Shown here: in pieces, positions 58,435 to 64,000 of the stretch
Numbering within the stretch: the stretch's first letter is position 1
Layout: every line of letters starts with the position of its first letter
DNA from: Lentinula raphanica
Lineage: Eukaryota > Basidiomycota > Agaricomycetes > Agaricales > Omphalotaceae
Assembly (NCBI GenBank): GCA_027919835.1
Contig: JANVFP010000007.1
Coordinates: 1,426,001 to 1,490,000, forward strand
Reading direction: 5' to 3'
Length of the DNA: 64,000 nucleotides
Notes under the pieces: model-generated
What the model saw: the letters and a program-made list of their open reading frames with translations, nothing else
Databases searched by the model: none
What the model was told of the DNA's origin: nothing
Program-made: the position numbers and the translations under genes

Positions 58435-59233
58435 AGCATTATAAAAAGTTGATACTAGTATCGACTCGCGTATAGCAGGTACTATGTAGTGATATTTCTA
58501 CGAAATATTGATCAAACACGCCTCAATTGATTCTCGACATATGAGCTGATAGTACGCACTGCTCTTGAACTCTCGCAGGCCTCCGTCTGTAATCGAAAGA
58601 CATTCAGATCCATAACCTGTCGTAGTACTTCGTCGCAGGCGGCTTTCCTTCCTCCTGGCAAGCATGGCCCTTGAATTCCAATTTTCTAGTACTCATCCAT
58701 ATGTTCTTCACGAAGACGCCCAAGTTCACGAGCGATAGAGCTTCATAGCCTTACTATAGAAAACAATATAGTGAAGCTCTTGAGCCCCTGGTTTGAAGTA
58801 TGTGAGAGTTAACGTTCAACGAGGTTCAACGTCAACGTCAACTATCAGGATTCAGCCTAGATGGCTAGCCTGGCTGGCCGTCTGTAGTTCACAAAAAAAA
58901 GAGTAAACTCGTTTGTGAATAGAACTTGGCATTGAAATTTCTTCAAGCACGTGCCACCACTGCAGGACGCGTGACGACATCGAGCAAGTGTATTTTAGTG
59001 TTCGCTCTCGCTCCCTCTTCATCATGATCATGGTTCATCATGGTTCAACCAACAAGGAAGGCACATCCCGAACTCGCTCTGGCCAATATGCTTCAACGAT
59101 GTGGAACCAACTTAAAAACGGGAACCGGAAACAACTTCAGTAGATGGGAATGAAATCATTGTACATATGTGCATTGTGCGCACTACGAGACGAGCTCCGG
59201 CTGTTATACGCATCCATTGAGTATTTGCTAACA
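58435..59233. other. Intergenic with a possible unassigned minus-strand exon
   Basis: Mostly empty. On the minus strand from about 58685 to 58512 there is an open frame reading IGIQGPCLPGGRKAACDEVL, RQVMDLNVFRLQTEACESSR, AVRTISSYVENQLRRV and a stop. It has protein-like composition, an AG just before it and RELGRLREEHMDEY upstream in the same frame, but no recognisable family or start codon. A weak hairpin (CTTACTATA / TATAGTGAAG) sits near 58753-58783. Confidence 0.25.
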
Positions 59234-60442
59234 TCACTGGTCTAAGATCTGCTTTAACTGTATAGCGTCCTTGCTTCTAGGTATGGGATACGCGTACTGA
59301 TTCATCAATTTCGCAATCCTCCCAGCCCTTGACTTGCTCATACGAAGAAGACAGAGCACGGCCTCGCTCGAATGACTGCCATGCAATCCGTCGTACTCGC
59401 GGTCACTGTCGAGACTCGTGAATATCTCCCAAAACAAATGCTCGTGTATCTGACAGAGCTTCTGCTGTGCCGGCTCAATATAAGCAGCAAGATTAAAAGG
59501 GAACGGCTGGAAGGACTGCCAGGGCACCGTACTGCACCACGACCAGTCGATGATTGCCATGATATTCCAGTCCTTGTCAATAAGGACATTCTGACGATGA
59601 AGGTCTGGATGTTGCAATGGGAAAGGACCTTTGTCAACCGTCGCGTCGAAAGTCAAAGGGGAGGCGCTTATGTGTAGCCGCGCAGACTCAAGACTGGTCT
59701 GATCCAAGTCCTTTCTCTTGGCTTCGAGGTAGATCATCTCCGAGCGAGTCGCGTAGTAGTCTTTCGAGGAATGGAATGGCCCGATTTGACGAGCATGACG
59801 ATCGATGATTTGGTCAAGAGGGAATGAACCTCCTTCGCTCTTTCTGGCCTGTAGCTGACCAATGACCGGGAACGTGCACTTCAGAGCAAGCTGCCAGGTG
59901 ACGGCTGCCATCTGCGCGTGTATCTTCAGTATTTGTGCCTCGGTTATCCCTCCCGCCAACTGGACAACATCCGGAATAGGCGAGCCCTTTATTCTGTTCA
60001 TCAACATGTACGGGCAGCCTAGATCGTTTTCGAAGGTACAATCGTGGCCGAGTATCTCCGGAACAGGAATTGTAGTTCGCTCCCTGATACAGGCGATGGT
60101 GGCGATTTCGCTCTCTATGGATAATGTTTCCAGTCGTTGGGAAGTTTCTTTGTCGTGCGCAGGATTTGCTTGCTTGAATGGATTCCTGAGTCGAGCGGCC
60201 CATTCGACGCCATCATCAAACTGCAAGAAGAAAACAACATTGCGTTTTCCGATGGAGATCTTGTCGGTGTCTATGAGGGTACAGGGAAATCGGCGTATGG
60301 CGCTCGCAATGCGCTCAAGTATTTCCTTCTTCCCATGCGTAAAGAATTCTTCGATGAAACGCCTTCCTGGGTCTCCAGGCAAGTCTTGGAAACGAGATGG
60401 GCTTTTCAGGGTGTACAAAGTCATCCCAAAAGACAGTGCCAA
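59234..60442 (-). CDS. APH-type phosphotransferase (aminoglycoside/choline kinase fold), single exon
   Basis: Uncharacterised fungal member of the phosphotransferase (APH) superfamily, 402 aa with no intron. The N-lobe has VVFFLQFDDGVEWAARL with a basic segment after it, then IATIACIRERTTIPVPEILG and LGCPYMLMNRIKGSPIPDVV, the hinge region. The catalytic loop is LQHPDLHRQNVLIDKDWNIM (HPDLHRQN: catalytic Asp and Asn), followed by AIIDWSWCSTVPW (metal-binding Asp). The C-terminal helical lobe follows (HEHLFWEIFTSLDSD). The substrate is unknown. Large fungal expansions of this family are typical and do not imply antibiotic resistance. The intron-free structure differs from its neighbours. Confidence 0.88.
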   Translation of the reverse strand: MALSFGMTLYTLKSPSRFQDLPGDPGRRFIEEFFTHGKKEILERIASAIRRFPCTLIDTDKISIGKRNVVFFLQFDDGVEWAARLRNPFKQANPAHDKETSQRLETLSIESEIATIACIRERTTIPVPEILGHDCTFENDLGCPYMLMNRIKGSPIPDVVQLAGGITEAQILKIHAQMAAVTWQLALKCTFPVIGQLQARKSEGGSFPLDQIIDRHARQIGPFHSSKDYYATRSEMIYLEAKRKDLDQTSLESARLHISASPLTFDATVDKGPFPLQHPDLHRQNVLIDKDWNIMAIIDWSWCSTVPWQSFQPFPFNLAAYIEPAQQKLCQIHEHLFWEIFTSLDSDREYDGLHGSHSSEAVLCLLRMSKSRAGRIAKLMNQYAYPIPRSKDAIQLKQILDQ

Positions 60443-61015
60443 TCAACGAGGTGAACCAGAGGTGGATGAGATGGGTCTGAATACTAAGGGTGATCTTGTT
60501 GCTCCGATATCTTCGTCTTCTCCCATCCATTTTGCGGTAACTCTGAACTTCGTGGAATTCCCGCAAAAAAGCTATGACAATGCAAACCGATTCACTTACA
60601 AGAAAAAACATGACACAGTTATTCCAGTTCTGAAAGATTGGAAATCGGTATCCGTTATTGGCGGAGTCTTAGTACGGTTTACCTATGATTGTATCAAGTT
60701 TTGTCACGTTCGTACTTATTTTTGTATCCCGTATATCGACTGTTCAAGATGCTATTGTTTTCAAGCGTAGGTTTCCCCATATTCAAAGCTCAAGCTCAAG
60801 AGCCAAGAATAATGTTCGGCTTGCATTTTATATTCAATTGAGAATCGTAAGTAGTCATCGTTATCGCTATTTGAAACGAAGTTGTCAATCGCATTGAAAT
60901 GGTCGTGTGCAGGCTTACATCGATGGTCGTGTGCCAGCTTACTCAATGGTCGTGTGCCGCCTTACTGTGTGCAGATAAAGCAGATCTACAAAATGGTCGC
61001 GTGCAAGTTTACACA
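60443..61015. other. Upstream flank of the kinase gene plus minisatellite
   Basis: No supported gene. A degenerate minisatellite occupies 60899-61013. Confidence 0.45.
60899..61013 (+). repeat. Degenerate minisatellite, four units
   Basis: Units starting at 60899, 60923, 60946 and 60993 share ATGGTCGTGTGCnnGCTTAC (fourth unit: ATGGTCGCGTGCAAGTTTAC). Spacing is 24, 23 and 47 bp. The array abuts the stop codon of the next minus-strand gene (61016). Confidence 0.8.
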
Positions 61016-61692
61016 CTAGGACTTCGAAACTTCTACCATGGTCCCTGCGTCGTCTATTTCATAACAACGGAGCTCTGAGTGTAATGTGTGAGTATCTTGG
61101 GTCCGTGGTGGCAGTTTAGAGACGAAAGCTCACCACAATTGACAAATCGTTTGCCACTAACCATGTACCAAAAAAATACTCGGTGGCCGACAACAAGGAT
61201 GTCCGTCTCAGTTCTATTCATGAGCTCTTCTATTACCTCCGTCGCCCTCTGAGCGGCGGTTTCATCAGTGTTTTCCTCATAATCCCATTCCGCATTGCAG
61301 CGTGTAAAGTCGAGAAGGGGATAGGCGGCTGAGATTTCAGTTCTCGGGCTGCCGTTATTGTGAGGTGCATTAGTTGCCTCACGTAGGTTTGGCCATATTT
61401 CGATTGGTATCTGTTCCCCATTCGGTTCGCTGGCGATGTTGGGAAGGATCGCGTACATTGTTTGAATGGTGCGTTTCATGGGGGAACAGACTACAAGGTC
61501 CGGGGTAACCGGAATTGAGACGGACTTGGATTGTTGGATTCCAAAATCTGTCAAGGGGGGGTCTTTTTCAGGCCAGTTTTTGTCGATACTGATATGTCAG
61601 AAACAAGCTTGGACTTCTAAGAAATACTGGACCTACTTATGCATTGCCTGACCATGTCGGAGCAAGTAGATACGTTTCTTCACCATCGACAT
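61016..61692 (-). CDS. Histidine phosphatase (phosphoglycerate-mutase-like) protein
   Basis: Small cofactor-independent-type phosphatase of the histidine phosphatase superfamily; the substrate is unknown. Exon 1 (from 61692) is MSMVKKRIYLLRHGQAMH, with the catalytic RHG histidine. Joined across an intron is NIDKNWPEKDPPLTDFGIQQ, then VTPDLVVCSPMKRTIQTMYA (the SP-x-R-x-x-QT motif), the acid/base segment EIWPNLREATNAPHNNGSPR, and the second His in DILVVGHRVFFWYMV. The last small exon is LRCYEIDDAGTMVEVSKS, ending at 61016. About 195 aa. This resembles fungal YMR-type and secondary-metabolite-linked phosphatases, but nothing proves the link. Confidence 0.87.
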
Positions 61693-62236
61693 TTCCCGGT
61701 TCTTGAATCAACGAATCTCGGTGCCAGTGCTGGTTGAGTTGTGGTAATCAGACTGAATCAAGGTGAGCTTTAAAGCACTGATACTAGGTACTTTATACAG
61801 ATAGATTTACAATGAACTAGCAACGAAATTGGCGAGCATAGCCTAAGAAAATTTTACAAGTGCGAACGGTGATCTACGGCGATGTTATCAGATATCAAGT
61901 AAACGAGTAATACGCTTGACCAGCAATAATAGACAAATCAGATTACCAGTAACCAAACATTATGATAAAAGTATACAGTCAGGGAGGCAGAATACGCTCG
62001 AACCCACCGCTCAAACTGGTTCATGGGTCCGGGAATGTTCATCGTGTGCACGATCTTGCTTGAATCGGCTAGATTTTTCAGGTTAGGAATCCAAATAATG
62101 TTTCATCCCTATCCGTGTATGTTCTTCCGAGTCCGATATTTTGTCATGTCCTACAAACCACTGTATGCCATATTCCTGAATTCCACTTACTTGAGAGGCA
62201 AGCCTGACAAGCAGCAACCGATAATTCTCCCTTCAG
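61693..62236. other. Divergent upstream region of phosphatase and NRPS genes
   Basis: 544 bp, AT-rich near 61840-61980. No gene is supported. Whether the NRPS has a first exon here cannot be decided. Confidence 0.4.
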
Positions 62237-64000
62237 ATGACTTCGAGCTCGCTGACAATCTCTGAAACTGAAGCCCTTGCCGCTATCGCTCTTGCATATG
62301 CCTCAACTACGTTTAATTACTGGGAGCTAGACAACGTCGAAGTTTACCTTCAAGTAGTACGTTCAAGCGACAAAAAACTCCTTCCTTTGTCATTTTCACT
62401 CTCAGATTCTACCGTCGGGCAGCTGTATCAATCGTTGCATAGCTCATGGAATTCATCCAGTCCCGACCCAGAAGAAGGCGCGGTAGTACCTAAAGGAATT
62501 GTTTTTCTAACGAGTCCGACGAATCATCAACATGACTTGGAGTTTTCCAGGCTCTCAGTCTCCTTTGTCCTGTCCGTCAATTCGAAGTCCAGAGATGTCG
62601 AGATGGATCCCCCGGCTCAAGCTCAAGTCATGCTCCCCCGCTTTCATTCAATATTGTCTTTCCTTCATGATGCCCAGAGCGTTGAAAAGCCCTTGCAACA
62701 GCTCATACAACCTACAAGACTTGATATAGAATCCGTGTTACAGTGGGGTGTAGCCACTCCAGAGGAGCAGTCTTCAGAGCACGAGTTCTCTGCAGTGATC
62801 CATCATTACTTCGAAAAGGTTGCTCGTGAAAATCCCGGCGCTGTAGCTTTGCAATACGAAGATCATACGTTCGTATGTTATGACGAACTCGACCGGAAGT
62901 CGAACACACTAGCACAATATCTGGTTCATGAACTTGGTGTCCAACCTGGAGACCTCATCCTCGAATTTTTCGATCGATGTATCGAAATGATCATTGCCCA
63001 GCTTGCCATCGTCCGTGTTTCTCGTTCTAGTCATCACTTAGATTATTGACTGAGTTCAACCTTAGCTGAAAGCCGGCGCAGCTTATGTCCCCCTTGATAT
63101 CGTCCACCCCATTCAACGGACTCAGACGATACAGGAAATTACCCAAGCGAAGGTCTGCCTAACTTCTGAAAGTTTGCGAGAGGAAGTTTGCGCTCGACTC
63201 CCAACCGTAGAGATTGTCTCTGTGGATGGATTTCTTGCATCGAGCTCGTCTGACATAATCCGTCCTCCAATCACGTATTCGCCCTCCGGCGAAGACCTCT
63301 GCTATGTCATGTTCACTTCTGGAACGACAGGTACCCCCAAAGGTGTCATGGTCCAGCATTCCGCCGTGGTACAGTCTGTTATCAACGGGCCAAACTATAA
63401 CCAGCAGCTGCGTCAAAAAGCATCAGGCCTCCGGACTCTGATGCTCTCCAACTATGCTTTCGACTACGTACGTCTTCGATGATGGACCAACGGCTACCTG
63501 ATTTCTGATGTTCGTTTCTAGTCGACCTGGGATGTTTTCTTGACATTGACAGCTGGAGGCTGCTTGTGTATTGCTCCTAAAGATAAGATGCTAATCGACC
63601 TTACTGGCATAATTAACACCATGAACATCACATTTCTAGAAACTACGCCTACCCTACTGTCCCTTCTGGAACTTGATGAGTGCAAGTCTCTCCGATTCGT
63701 GTATTCCAGTGGTGAAGCACTTTCGCCTGCAATCCATCGCAAGTTCCTTGCTCGGAAAGCCTTTCAAAAAGAGTCCGGTGAATCAGAATTGCTCTTCGCG
63801 AATGGAGGAGCTCCCACCGAAACCACTGTGATGTCCGTTTTCGGGCCGATCAATCTCGACGACGATCCTGAGCGACCTGTCTACGGTCGCCCATTCGGAG
63901 AAAACAGAGTGTACATACTGGATGCCTCTGGTCAACTCTGCCCTCCTGGAACCATAGGAAAACTCTGGATAGGAGGACCTCAAGTCACAAAGGGATACCT
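62237..64000 (+). CDS. Nonribosomal peptide synthetase (or NRPS-like), 5' part
   Basis: The start at 62237 (MTSSSLTISETEALAAIALA) opens an N-terminal region of about 190 aa that I cannot name. It shows VEVYLQVVRSSDKKLLPLSF, SLSDSTVGQLYQSLHSSWNS. An adenylation domain follows: FEKVARENPGAVALQYEDHT with FVCYDELDRKSNTLAQYLV, LKAGAAYVPLDIVHPIQRTQ (A2) after an intron near 63021-63066, and YVMFTSGTTGTPKGVMVQHS (A3). Later come FDYSTWDVFLTLTAGGCLCI across a second intron, LFANGGAPTETTVMSVFGPI (A5) and VYILDASGQLCPPGTIGKLW then GGPQVTKGYL. The window ends before A7, so thiolation and condensation domains are not visible. A first A-domain preceded by such a leader would fit a siderophore-type synthetase, but this is a guess. 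Confidence 0.85.

Noticed and set aside
59234..60442. Antibiotic-resistance gene
   Set aside because: Only the kinase fold is shared; fungal APH-like families are large and mostly of unknown substrate.
61993..62030. Possible tRNA 3' half (CTCGAACCCACCG)
   Set aside because: No matching acceptor, D or anticodon stems could be laid out upstream.
62023..62265. Hydrophobic 80-codon ORF as a first exon of the NRPS
   Set aside because: It overlaps the NRPS start in another frame, has no donor site joining it in phase, and reads like non-coding AT-rich DNA.

Overview
The window looks like nuclear DNA of a mushroom-forming basidiomycete (Agaricomycetes; order not resolved). The evidence is dense genes on both strands, many GT-AG introns of about 45-65 bp per gene, very small exons, short intergenic gaps, and family content typical of that class (DUF6699, DUF3605, a CCCH/CCHC zinc-finger family, a J-like C-terminal family). 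I see no rRNA, convincing tRNA, CRISPR array or bacterial operon.

Layout. 1-9.5 kb is mostly housekeeping: the 5' part of the Prp4 splicing kinase, a DUF3605 protein, a SAC3/GANP-like protein, RanGAP (Rna1), a small intron-rich acidic protein, and a single-exon zinc-finger protein with a Gag-like tail. 9.7-22.3 kb is rearranged. Two near-identical Old Yellow Enzyme genes about 10 kb apart are copies of one segment that also carries the promoter and the first codons of the downstream peroxin gene. The second copy sits between two copies of the 3' end of a J-like gene, which leaves a chimeric mini-ORF. Between the copies lie a Pex30-type dysferlin-domain peroxin, a DUF6699 protein, a decayed gene and histone H4.

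22.4-26.5 kb holds a membrane-anchored GH17 glucanase and an unknown protein. 26.8-42.8 kb is one gene, midasin (MDN1/REA1), the six-AAA ribosome-maturation motor. 43.3-48.8 kb holds a Tra2-like RRM protein, a SYLF-domain protein and a secreted GH15-CBM20 glucoamylase.

49.7-64 kb is the most accessory-looking stretch: FAD monooxygenase, full ABCC transporter, LOG-type phosphoribohydrolase, APH-type kinase, histidine-phosphatase-like protein and the start of a nonribosomal peptide synthetase. It may be the edge of a specialised-metabolism locus, but that rests on gene content alone.

Exon joins were read by hand from splice signals and protein continuity. Gene ends are firmer than internal borders, and protein lengths are approximate unless stated.
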